41,366 nt of DNA from JABIAG01 sp964561995 (GTDB taxonomy: Archaea; Nanobdellota; Nanobdellia; Woesearchaeales; JABIAG01): assembly GCA_964561995.1 (NCBI GenBank), contig CAZLQZ010000012.1, forward strand, positions 1-41,366, written 5' to 3'. Every line of letters begins with the position of its first letter. Positions within the stretch are counted from its first letter, which is position 1. Positions 8,362 through 15,698 of the stretch are shown piece by piece. Under the pieces are notes generated by a model. The model saw only the letters and a program-made list of their open reading frames with translations. It searched no databases and was not told where the DNA came from. Position numbers and translations under genes: made by a program.

Positions 8362-9154
8362 GTCATTTAATAGACAAGAATATGTTAATACTTTAAATTT
8401 AATTGAAGATAATAATCTTAATACTGTTTGTTTAGCTGCTAATTGTCCTAATAGATATGAATGTTTTTCAAAAAAAACAGCAACTTTTCTAATTCTTGGA
8501 AATAAATGTACTAGAAATTGTAAGTATTGTAATATTGAACAAGGAATAACTAAAATTGATCCAAATGAACCTAAAAAAATTGCAAATGCTATTTTAAAAT
8601 TGGGTATTAAATATGCGGTTATAACCTGCGTAACAAGAGATGATTTAGAAGATGGTGGAGCTAATCATTTTGTTAAAGTAATTAATGAAATTAAAAAAAT
8701 AAATTGCAAAGTAGAAGTGTTAATTTCTGACTTAAAAGGAAATTGGGATGCATTAAATGAAATAGTAAAGGCTAAACCTGATGTAATTAACCATAATATT
8801 GAAGTTGTTAAAGAACTTTTTACAGCATTAAGACCAGAAGGAAATTATAAAATCTCATTACAATTATTAGATAAAATAAAAACTTATAAAACTAAATCGG
8901 GAATAATGGTAGGATTAGGTGAAACCATGCCTGAAATTATTAAAACTTTAAAGGATTTAAAGCAAGTAGGAGTTAACTTTTTAACAATTGGTCAATATCT
9001 TCAACCAACAGATAAACATGCACAAGTAATAAAACATTATAGTGACGAAGAATTTCGAAAATTAAAAGAATTAGCACTCGAAATAGGATTTGATCATGTT
9101 GAATCAGGAAAACTCGTAAGGAGTTCATATAATGCAGAAATGGCGTTTAATTAA
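8354..9154 (+). CDS. lipA: Lipoyl synthase (radical SAM)
   Basis: Inserts two sulfur atoms into a protein-bound octanoyl chain to make lipoyl. Seen: auxiliary-cluster motif CLAANCPNRYEC (C26, C31, C37); radical SAM motif CTRNCKYC (C52, C56, C59, a CX3CX2C); THVTRDDL-equivalent CVTRDDLEDGGA; GLGE; and the C-terminal VRSSYNA that supplies the serine ligand of the auxiliary cluster. 266 aa, on the short side of the family (about 290-320) because the N-terminus is brief. ATG 8354 is preferred over the ATG at 8312 because the latter lies deep in the upstream gene and the family motif follows soon after 8354. Downstream genes lplA and lplB follow with overlaps. Confidence 0.93.
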   Translation: MIKSFNRQEYVNTLNLIEDNNLNTVCLAANCPNRYECFSKKTATFLILGNKCTRNCKYCNIEQGITKIDPNEPKKIANAILKLGIKYAVITCVTRDDLEDGGANHFVKVINEIKKINCKVEVLISDLKGNWDALNEIVKAKPDVINHNIEVVKELFTALRPEGNYKISLQLLDKIKTYKTKSGIMVGLGETMPEIIKTLKDLKQVGVNFLTIGQYLQPTDKHAQVIKHYSDEEFRKLKELALEIGFDHVESGKLVRSSYNAEMAFN

Positions 9155-9875
9155 AACAATCATTGGAAGTGGAAAAATGCAGATGGCCATAGATGAAGCT
9201 ATGATGTTTGCTAGATCTAAACGTATAGTTCCTAATACTTTAAGATTTTATAAATGGAGTCCTGCTTGTGTTTCAATAGGGTTTTTTCAGAATATAAATG
9301 AAGAAGTTGATATTTTAAAATGTGATGATTTAGGTATTGATTACGTTAGAAGATATACTGGTGGAGGAGCAGTATTTCATGAAAACGAAGTAACGTATTC
9401 AATTGTTTTAAGCGAAGAAGACGTTCCTAAGGATATTGTACATTCTTATAGATTAATTTGTGGTGCACTAGTAAAAGGTTTTGAGAAATTGGGAGTTAAG
9501 GCTGAATTTAAAGCAATTAATGATATTGAGGTTAATGGTAAAAAAATTAGTGGAAATGCTCAAACAAGAAAAAATGGTATTGTGCTTCAACATGGTACTA
9601 TTTTATTAGACGTAAATGTAGATAAAATGTTTTCATTACTAAAAGTTCCTGATGAAAAAATACGAGATAAGATTATTCAAAATGTTAAAGAAAGATTAAC
9701 ATCATTAGAAGGTAAATTTGATTTTAATAAGGTTAAAAAAACTATGATTTCTGCTTTTCAAGAAACTTTTAAAATTAAATTTAAAGAAGAAAAATTAACT
9801 GAAAAAGAGGAAGAATTAGCAAAAAAATTGTACAAAGAAAAATATTCAACAATAGAGTGGAACAATGGACGTTAA
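9132..9875 (+). CDS. lplA: Lipoate-protein ligase, catalytic subunit
   Basis: Attaches lipoate (or octanoate) to the acceptor lysine of a carrier protein through an acyl-adenylate. Seen: WSPACVSIGFFQ, the lipoate-binding loop RRYTGGGAVFH, NDIEVNGKKISGNAQ with the catalytic lysine, and QHGTILLD. 247 aa without the C-terminal accessory domain, as in Thermoplasma acidophilum LplA. AAGGAG at 9118-9123 is the ribosome-binding site; the gene overlaps the end of lipA by 23 bases. The missing accessory domain is supplied by the next gene. Likely target: the GcvH-like protein at 6487 (inference). Confidence 0.9.
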   Translation: MQKWRLIKTIIGSGKMQMAIDEAMMFARSKRIVPNTLRFYKWSPACVSIGFFQNINEEVDILKCDDLGIDYVRRYTGGGAVFHENEVTYSIVLSEEDVPKDIVHSYRLICGALVKGFEKLGVKAEFKAINDIEVNGKKISGNAQTRKNGIVLQHGTILLDVNVDKMFSLLKVPDEKIRDKIIQNVKERLTSLEGKFDFNKVKKTMISAFQETFKIKFKEEKLTEKEEELAKKLYKEKYSTIEWNNGR

Positions 9876-10116
9876 TTATAAGGCACAAAAATTGTTAAGA
9901 TTAAAGTTTGAACTAGATTATAATATAATTAATGATATTAAAATTTGTGGAGATTTTTTTATTCATCCTGAAGAAAAAATTGTTCTTATTGAAGAAGCAT
10001 TAATTGGTATTAAAATTAATGAAGTTAAAAAAATTGTAGATGATATCATTTTAAGAGAAAATATTCAAATTATTGGATTTACTTCTAATGATTTACAAAA
10101 TGCTTTACAACAATGA
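9865..10116 (+). CDS. lplB: Lipoate-protein ligase accessory subunit
   Basis: 83-aa protein equivalent to the C-terminal domain of one-chain lipoate ligases. Seen: an early LRLKFELDYN strand pair, ICGDFFIHPEE, the family hallmark, then EEALIGIK. In archaea such as Thermoplasma this domain is a separate polypeptide needed by LplA for lipoate adenylation. The start overlaps lplA by 11 bases, so the two subunits are translationally coupled. Last gene of the flavoprotein-lipA-lplA-lplB operon; a separate promoter serves L21e downstream. Confidence 0.85.
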   Translation: MDVNYKAQKLLRLKFELDYNIINDIKICGDFFIHPEEKIVLIEEALIGIKINEVKKIVDDIILRENIQIIGFTSNDLQNALQQ

Positions 10117-10152
10117 CTTTTTGATATGTGGAATTTTTTACCAACAAAAAAC

Positions 10153-10161
10153 TTTATAAAT
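10153..10161 (+). promoter_or_regulatory. TATA box of the rpl21e-rpoF transcript
   Basis: TTTATAAAT centred 26 nt before the L21e ATG at 10183. This supports both the chosen start and a leaderless message. Confidence 0.65.
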
Positions 10162-10182
10162 AGTTCATTTCTTCTTACACCT

Positions 10183-10482
10183 ATGGCAAGAAATAAAGGA
10201 ACTTTTCGAACAAAAACACGTTATAAGATGCAAAAAGAACGTAGTGAGAAGGGTAAAATTAGTATTAGTAGATATTTTCAAACTTTTGAAGAAGGTGAAC
10301 AAGTTCATCTTTGTGTTGAACCTGCAGTACAAAAAGGCATGTATTTTCCTAGATTTATGGGTAAAACAGGCACTATAATTTGCAAAAAAAAGACATGTTA
10401 TAAAATTAAAATTAAGGATGGAAATAAAGAGAAAATTCTTGTAAGTCATCCAGTACATTTAAAGAAGGTAAATAAACAATGA
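10183..10482 (+). CDS. rpl21e: Ribosomal protein L21e
   Basis: 99-aa basic large-subunit protein restricted to archaea and eukaryotes. Seen: MARNKGTFRTKTR at the start, a basic linker, a central SH3-like segment with GMYFPRFMGKTGTI and a final HPVHLKKV. The start at 10183 is set by the family N-terminus and by the TATA spacing; the upstream in-frame ATG at 10126 would add an unrelated leader. The stop overlaps the start of rpoF, the usual archaeal neighbour. Confidence 0.92.
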   Translation: MARNKGTFRTKTRYKMQKERSEKGKISISRYFQTFEEGEQVHLCVEPAVQKGMYFPRFMGKTGTIICKKKTCYKIKIKDGNKEKILVSHPVHLKKVNKQ

Positions 10483-10832
10483 ATCCTATTTTGATTGAAG
10501 AAAAACCATTAACTATGGCAGAAGTAAGAGAACAACTTAATGTTATTAAAGAAAGAGATGGTGAATTAAATTTTAGAGCTAATAAAACTGAAGAAGCTTT
10601 AAATGAAATAATGACTATCGACGCTAAACAAGCACAAGAACTTACTAAAAAATTGAATGATTTAGATGTTCCAAGATTTAAAAATGTTCATATTGCTAAA
10701 ATAGTGGATACTCTTCCAGCATCTGTTGAAGAGTTAAATGTTATTTTACAAGGTTACACAATAACTGTTAACAAAGAAAATTTAAAGAAAATTGTTGAAG
10801 TTGTTAGTGATTTCATTCCTGAAAAGAAATAA
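10479..10832 (+). CDS. rpoF: DNA-directed RNA polymerase subunit F (Rpb4 homologue)
   Basis: 117-aa stalk subunit that pairs with RpoE/Rpb7 on archaeal RNA polymerase. Seen: IEEKPLTMAEVREQL at the start, mostly helical content, and the C-terminal HRDC-like half with LPASVEELNVIL and EIVEVVSDFI-like ending. ATGA overlap with L21e indicates coupled translation. The order L21e-RpoF-DUF655 is widespread in archaea and is kept here, although a minus-strand gene now intervenes before DUF655. Confidence 0.88.
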   Translation: MNPILIEEKPLTMAEVREQLNVIKERDGELNFRANKTEEALNEIMTIDAKQAQELTKKLNDLDVPRFKNVHIAKIVDTLPASVEELNVILQGYTITVNKENLKKIVEVVSDFIPEKK

Positions 10833-10883
10833 TTAAATAGTTCTATTTTTTCAATTTTATTTTATAATAATTATAAAGAATTA

Positions 10884-11192
10884 TTATTTTCTAGCTAATG
10901 CTAACTTAATTTGATAGATAGTATGTCTTAATTCTTTTGGAAAATTATAGTGTATTCTGGTACCTTTTGATGTACTAATTGTTCCTGAAGTAGATATTGA
11001 CACAGGTCTATAACGAGACAAAATCCTACGTGCTTGTTTAAATTCAAATGGAATCTCATGGCATTCTGCTGAATCTAAGTCAAAGAATTTGTCTTTTTTA
11101 ATCCAATCTTCTAAATTGCCAACATCATTACTATCGTCAATGTAAACATATGTTTCGTTTTCTCGATTAATCGTGTATAAAATTGTTGTCAT
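10884..11192 (-). CDS. Unrecognised 102-aa protein
   Basis: I do not recognise this family. The protein begins MTTILYTINRENETYVYIDD, has an acidic first half, then RRILSRYRPVSISTSGT and a basic C-terminus (KLALARK). Mixed alpha/beta content is likely; no membrane segment or metal motif is visible. A TATA-like TTTTTAAAC lies about 27 nt upstream on the minus strand (around 11216-11224), consistent with a leaderless start. It stands alone, converging on rpoF and divergent from the DUF655 gene, interrupting a normally contiguous archaeal gene order. Confidence 0.55.
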   Translation of the reverse strand: MTTILYTINRENETYVYIDDSNDVGNLEDWIKKDKFFDLDSAECHEIPFEFKQARRILSRYRPVSISTSGTISTSKGTRIHYNFPKELRHTIYQIKLALARK

Positions 11193-11358
11193 AATAAATT
11201 GATTTTTAAAGAAGTTTAAAAAGATTTATGTAATTTTATAATGGGAAGCTAGAAAAAACTTATTATTCAATAAAAAAGCAAGCTTTATATAGTTCGATAC
11301 TATTATAATTTTATAAGAATTAGTATTTCGGGGTGAATTTACTAGTTTAAAGTTTAAA

Positions 11359-11928
11359 ATGGAACAACCACATAAAGAAGTAATTAAAGAAGATGAAGCT
11401 ATTGTATTAGATTTTTTACCAAATGGATATCCATTTGACAATAGGCCAAGTCATATTAAGAATCCAATAGCTCAAGCTATAGGTAAAAACCATTTTATGT
11501 TACTTGAATTAGTACCTAAAAAAGGAGTTTTTTTACAACCTTACGAAGTAGTTTACATAGGAGAAGGCAAACGAGATCAAATTCATCATATCATGGGTAA
11601 ATTAAATGCCGATAAATTAAGTTCTACTGCAAGAAGTGAATTAAATTATGTTATAAAAGATATTGTAGATAAAGAAGAAGAAAAATTTGTCAAATTTTTT
11701 AACGATGCTCTACCATTAAGTACAAGAATGCATCAATTAGAATTATTGCCTGGATTAGGTAAAAAACATATGTGGGAAATAATTGAAGAAAGAAAAGGTG
11801 ACCCATTTAAAAGTTTTGAAGATATTAAAAAAAGAGTACATTTAATGCCAGATCCTCAAAAATTAATTGTTAAAAGAATATTAGCAGAAATTGCAGGAAC
11901 AGAAAAGCATAAAATATTTGTAGTATGA
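11359..11928 (+). CDS. DUF655 protein (S1-like plus helix-hairpin-helix)
   Basis: 189-aa archaeal protein. Seen: EAIVLDFLPNGYP at the start, an OB-like beta region with LQPYEVVYIG, then a helix-hairpin-helix segment around QLELLPGLGKKHMWEI, a nucleic-acid-binding motif. DUF655 genes usually lie next to rpoF and rsmA/ksgA and are thought to bind RNA or act in ribosome maturation, though no reaction is established. The KsgA gene is not next to it here. Its stop overlaps the start of the M50 protease gene by 4 bases (ATGA). Confidence 0.85.
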   Translation: MEQPHKEVIKEDEAIVLDFLPNGYPFDNRPSHIKNPIAQAIGKNHFMLLELVPKKGVFLQPYEVVYIGEGKRDQIHHIMGKLNADKLSSTARSELNYVIKDIVDKEEEKFVKFFNDALPLSTRMHQLELLPGLGKKHMWEIIEERKGDPFKSFEDIKKRVHLMPDPQKLIVKRILAEIAGTEKHKIFVV

Positions 11929-12470
11929 AATTTTCTAAAAAAGAGATTGGAGATTTAATTAAGTCTTGGCTAGTTATTACGTTAATTTTTACAATAGCTA
12001 ATGGATTTTCTACTGAATCTTTATATGTTGCTGCGTTTGGAGTCGGTATAGGATTTATTTTTCATGAATTGGCTCATAAGTTTACCGCACAAAAATATGG
12101 CTTACAAGCGTATTTTCGTAGTTACGATAAAGGATTATTATTTTCATTTTTACTTAGCTTTTTAGGATTTGTTTTTATTGCTCCGGGAGCAGTTGTTATT
12201 CCTAATATGACGGACAAAGTAAGAGCTGGAAGAATTGCTGCAGCAGGACCAATTATGAATTTAATTTTAGCTGTAATTTTTTTAGGTTTAAATTTTGCAA
12301 TACCGTTAAACATATTCCAGTTTGGAGCTTACATTAATGCATTTTTAGCAGCATTTAATTTGATTCCATTTGCTATTTTTGACGGAAAGAAGATAAGAAA
12401 TTGGAATCCTAGTTTTCATACAGGATTGTTGATTACTGCGATTGTTTTAATTTTTATTAGTTCTTTGTGA
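11925..12470 (+). CDS. M50-family (site-2 protease-like) membrane metalloprotease
   Basis: 181-aa protein with about five hydrophobic segments. Seen: zinc motif FHELAHKF (H47, E48, H51) in the second membrane helix, AAAGPIMNLILA in the middle, and NLIPFAIFDG near the end, the position of the third zinc ligand (canonical NxxPxxxxDG). Site-2 proteases cut membrane-embedded substrates, often regulators. It is compact, without PDZ or CBS domains. Translation is coupled to DUF655. The substrate cannot be inferred. Confidence 0.82.
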   Translation: MKFSKKEIGDLIKSWLVITLIFTIANGFSTESLYVAAFGVGIGFIFHELAHKFTAQKYGLQAYFRSYDKGLLFSFLLSFLGFVFIAPGAVVIPNMTDKVRAGRIAAAGPIMNLILAVIFLGLNFAIPLNIFQFGAYINAFLAAFNLIPFAIFDGKKIRNWNPSFHTGLLITAIVLIFISSL

Positions 12471-12532
12471 TTAACCATTATTTATTCTTCTTTCTATAAA
12501 TATTTAAAAACCAATAAGTAAATAATTATTGC

Positions 12533-13099
12533 ATGTTCGGACAAAATAAACAATTAGAAGAAGTAAAAGAATTATTAGATAATTTAAATGGTAGAGTTAA
12601 GAATCAAAACATGGAAATTGCTAAGTTAAAAGAATCTAATGATGAATTAACTACTGAATTAGAAGATTCTAGAAACAATTTGAAAACATTAAAAGAGCAA
12701 TTAACTTTTTTAACTCAAAATGTTAAACAAATTAATGAAGAATTATGCTCTGAACTAACTGATATGAAGTTGTTTTTTTCTAAGACTAAAAAAGATTTAG
12801 TAAATAATTTATCTGCTGAATTTTCAACTGAAATGCAAGAAACAACTAAAACAATTCATCAAGATTTAGAATCATTTAAAGAGCTTAAAACTAATATTGA
12901 TTCATTAAATAATGAATCTAACTCAATGAAAATTGAAATTTTAAAATTTATGGACATTGCAAATAAAATAAAATCAGCAGATTTTGACATGTCAAAATAT
13001 GCAACAGTTCTTGAGAAAGGCGATAAAGAAAAATTAGATTTAATGAAGAAAATTGATTCTATGGAAAGATTAATTGCTAAAAATAGAAGAAATCATTAA
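12533..13099 (+). CDS. Coiled-coil protein
   Basis: 188-aa protein made almost wholly of heptad-like sequence (for example LEDSRNNLKTLKEQLTFLTQ), charged and helical throughout, with no signal peptide or membrane helix. Function unknown; cytoplasmic scaffold or cell-division roles are only guesses. A TATA-like TATAAATATTT near 12495-12505 lies about 30 nt before the ATG. Its nearest neighbour, the glyoxalase-like gene, starts 26 bases after it. Confidence 0.65.
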   Translation: MFGQNKQLEEVKELLDNLNGRVKNQNMEIAKLKESNDELTTELEDSRNNLKTLKEQLTFLTQNVKQINEELCSELTDMKLFFSKTKKDLVNNLSAEFSTEMQETTKTIHQDLESFKELKTNIDSLNNESNSMKIEILKFMDIANKIKSADFDMSKYATVLEKGDKEKLDLMKKIDSMERLIAKNRRNH

Positions 13100-13125
13100 A
13101 TATTAGTTTATTTGATGATAATTTT

Positions 13126-13542
13126 ATGAAGTTTAATAAACTAATTCCTGAGATAAGCGTTACCAATCTTAATAATAGTTTAAATTTTTATGAAAATATA
13201 TTAGGTTTTAATATAGAATATGAAAGAAAAAAAGATAAATTTGCTTTAATTTCTTTAGAAGGAAGTCAAATTATGCTTGAAGAAATAAATAATCATTGGA
13301 AAACTGGTAAATTGGAATATCCCTTTGGAAGGGGTATAAATTTCCAAATTGAAGTTAAAAATGTAGAACAAATAATTAATAATCTAAAAAAAAACAATTA
13401 TAAGATTATGAAGGGATTAATGGAAAATTGGTACAAAGTTAATGAAATCTTGTGTGGTAATAAAGAATTTTTAGTTATGGACCCAGATGGTTATTTATTA
13501 AGATTTAGTCAAAATATGAGAAATAAAAAAATAAAAAATTAA
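13126..13542 (+). CDS. Glyoxalase/bleomycin-resistance (VOC) family protein
   Basis: 138-aa vicinal-oxygen-chelate fold protein. Seen: the opening beta-alpha unit IPEISVTNLNNSLNFYENIL-like motif, GRGINFQIEVKN beginning the second beta-alpha repeat, and VMDPDGYLLRFSQ at the end with the usual D-P-(D/N)-G turn. Bleomycin-resistance proteins bind drugs without metal, while glyoxalase relatives use a metal; I cannot assign which applies. The C-terminal tail is basic. It converges with the acidic lipoprotein gene and overlaps it by 4 bases. Confidence 0.78.
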   Translation: MKFNKLIPEISVTNLNNSLNFYENILGFNIEYERKKDKFALISLEGSQIMLEEINNHWKTGKLEYPFGRGINFQIEVKNVEQIINNLKKNNYKIMKGLMENWYKVNEILCGNKEFLVMDPDGYLLRFSQNMRNKKIKN

Positions 13543-14714
13543 GCGTTTCTGCACGCTGTTCTAGTTTCACTTAATAATCTTTTCAATTCAGATTCTCTTC
13601 GTTCTTCAGCTCTTAAGTCGTCTTCTTTTTCATCAACTTCGTCTTCTGCGTCACTTACATCGTCTTCTTGATCATCGATATCTTTTTCTAAATCATCAAT
13701 GTCATCTTCTAATCCTGAAATTCTTGAATCAGATGAATTTGCATTTTTAATTGTAGTCAAGTTATCTTCCAAATTATTAAGATCTAATTCTAAATCGTCA
13801 AGTTTATCTTCTTCAACTTGTAAATCGTCTTCAGCATCATCAACATCATCTTCAGCATCTTCTACATCTGATTCTGCATCTTCTACATCATCATCTAGGT
13901 CTGAGATTAAGTCATCACATCTTGCTAAATTGATATCTAAGCTTGAACTGCCATTTGAAGAAGTTAAATATGAACAATAATCAGTAATTCTATCTTCAGC
14001 ATCTTCAACATCATTAAGATCGTCTTCTAAATCATCAAGTTCATTTTCTAAATCGTCCTTGTAATCTTCTTCGTCTTCTTGATCTGATTCTGCATCGTCA
14101 ATATCATCATTTTTATTATCAATATCATCTTCTTTATCAGTTATGTCATCATCTAATGAATCTTGTTGTGAAGTTGATAAACCATCCCAGTATGTTGAAT
14201 TACTTTTCTTAGCTTCTAAAATATCTAAATCAGCTTCAAGTACAATAAGGTCGTCTTCTAATTCTTGAACATCATCTTCTTTTTCTTGAATTTCATCATC
14301 TTGATCGTCAATATCACTTTCTTTATCATCGATTTTGTCTTCTAAATTATATTTATAATCTTCCACAAATTCTACAATCCCATTATCACAATCATATATA
14401 TCAAAGATAACTAGGTTTTCATTTTCTAAATAATCTTTAAATTTTTCATTGAATGGACGAGAATCGCTTCTTTCGTCAGTATTTGTATTGTCGTCACTTG
14501 TATCGGTATCATCATCTTCATCGTCGTCATCATTATTATCATTGTCTGAATTTATAATTACATCGTTAGAATTATCATTAGAATCGTTAGTTATGTTTCC
14601 TCCAACATTAACTTCATTACCTGTTGTAAAATCAACATAATCGTCAGATTCTTCTTGACAACCAACTAACATTAATCCAGCCAACAAAAGCATTAATATA
14701 AGCAGTTTTTTCAT
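13539..14714 (-). CDS. Superacidic coiled-coil lipoprotein
   Basis: 391-aa predicted exported lipoprotein. Seen: signal peptide MKKLLILMLLLAGLMLVGC with lipobox LVGC (cysteine 19); an Asn/Asp-rich linker to about residue 85; then long stretches of perfect heptads such as DDVEDAE, SDVEDAE, DDVDDAE, DDLQVEE, where hydrophobic residues occupy a and d and nearly every other position is Asp or Glu. A few cysteines (CDNG, DYC, ARCDD, TRTACRNA) could form disulfides. This would be a strongly negative surface rod, possibly a spacer or cation-binding layer (inference). The gene has a leadered, Shine-Dalgarno start. A lipoprotein diacylglyceryl transferase gene is present at 28373-29128. Confidence 0.75.
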   Translation of the reverse strand: MKKLLILMLLLAGLMLVGCQEESDDYVDFTTGNEVNVGGNITNDSNDNSNDVIINSDNDNNDDDDEDDDTDTSDDNTNTDERSDSRPFNEKFKDYLENENLVIFDIYDCDNGIVEFVEDYKYNLEDKIDDKESDIDDQDDEIQEKEDDVQELEDDLIVLEADLDILEAKKSNSTYWDGLSTSQQDSLDDDITDKEDDIDNKNDDIDDAESDQEDEEDYKDDLENELDDLEDDLNDVEDAEDRITDYCSYLTSSNGSSSLDINLARCDDLISDLDDDVEDAESDVEDAEDDVDDAEDDLQVEEDKLDDLELDLNNLEDNLTTIKNANSSDSRISGLEDDIDDLEKDIDDQEDDVSDAEDEVDEKEDDLRAEERRESELKRLLSETRTACRNA

Positions 14715-14719
14715 TTTAA

Positions 14720-14767
14720 TATTCCCCCTAATAGTTAACTACTACATAATGATATATCATTTATAAA
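14720..14767 (-). promoter_or_regulatory. TATA box and strong ribosome-binding site of the acidic lipoprotein gene
   Basis: On the minus strand, TTTATAAA (14760-14767) lies about 50 nt before the ATG and TAGGGGGAAT (centred 14726) about 9 nt before it. A TSS about 26 nt from the TATA box would give a leader of roughly 25 nt, so this gene uses Shine-Dalgarno initiation. Confidence 0.55.
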
Positions 14768-14817
14768 GATTTCTTGTTTTTTTTATAGAAAACTAAAAAT
14801 AATTCAAATTTGAATTT

Positions 14818-15666
14818 TTATTTATAATTTTTATCAAGTTCAATTAATTCTTTTAATGCTAAAATTCCAACTTCTAATTGCTCATCATTTGGCTCTTTAG
14901 TAGTTAACTTTTGAATTAAAATTCCAGGATATGATATCACTTTAACAAACCAATTATCATATTTTCCTCCTAGCTTAATAATTTCGTAAGAAACTGCAGC
15001 TATAAAAGGTAATAATAAAATTCTTAGTGATAAATTTGAAATCAATCCCATTTTTAATGGAATAAATAAATAAACAAATATGCTTACAAAAATTACTATA
15101 AATAAAAAATTAGTACCGCATCTTTTATGTTCTTTTTCATATTTTTTACAATTTTTAACATTTAATTCTTCATTATATTCTAAACATCCTATTGCTTTAT
15201 GTTCTGCTCCATGAAATTGAAAAATTCTTGCAATGTCTTTAAATTTTGAAATTATCCAAATATATGCTATAAAAATAAATAATTTAATTCCGCCATCTAT
15301 TAAATTAAATAAAAATAGGTTTGATGGATTAATTAATTTTGCAACAGATAAAGGTAAAAACTTGAATAGTATAATTGCAATTATAATAGAAATTAAGCTT
15401 GCACCAATTGTTAAAAATGCTCCTGCTTCTTTTTCATCTTCTTCTAGCTGTTGTTCTGCACTCCAATTTAAAGATTTTATTCCAACTTTCACTGTATCAA
15501 TTAAATAAAAAATTCCCCTAAGAAAGTAAATATTTGAGAAAGGTACTGGATTTAATCTTTTTCTTTTAATTTTTAATTTACCATTTTCTAATCTAACTGC
15601 AATAGTCATAAACTTCTTAGAACGCATCATTACGCCTTCAATAACTGCTTGGCCACCGTAATTCAT
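14818..15666 (-). CDS. DUF1385 (YqhQ-like) membrane protein
   Basis: 282-aa protein matching DUF1385. Seen: NYGGQAVIEGVMMRS at the N-terminus, a juxtamembrane NIYFLRGIFYLIDT, two pairs of hydrophobic helices, and the hallmark FHGAEHKAI followed by KRCGTNFLF. The conserved histidines, glutamate and cysteine look catalytic or metal-binding, but no biochemical function is established for the family; it is common in Firmicutes and patchy elsewhere. A TATA-like ACATTTAAAAG (around 15687-15697, minus strand) overlaps the end of the histidine-kinase gene. Confidence 0.82.
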   Translation of the reverse strand: MNYGGQAVIEGVMMRSKKFMTIAVRLENGKLKIKRKRLNPVPFSNIYFLRGIFYLIDTVKVGIKSLNWSAEQQLEEDEKEAGAFLTIGASLISIIIAIILFKFLPLSVAKLINPSNLFLFNLIDGGIKLFIFIAYIWIISKFKDIARIFQFHGAEHKAIGCLEYNEELNVKNCKKYEKEHKRCGTNFLFIVIFVSIFVYLFIPLKMGLISNLSLRILLLPFIAAVSYEIIKLGGKYDNWFVKVISYPGILIQKLTTKEPNDEQLEVGILALKELIELDKNYK

Positions 15667-15698
15667 TATTATCTAGAAAAACAACTAACTTTTAAATG

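Noticed and set aside
10165..10458. Minus-strand ORF opposite L21e
   Set aside because: Antisense shadow of a confidently identified ribosomal protein gene.
13699..13980. Serine-rich plus-strand ORF
   Set aside because: It is the antisense of the Asp/Glu heptad repeats of the lipoprotein gene; GAT/GAA codons read as Ser codons on the other strand. The same applies to the 14449-14640 frame.
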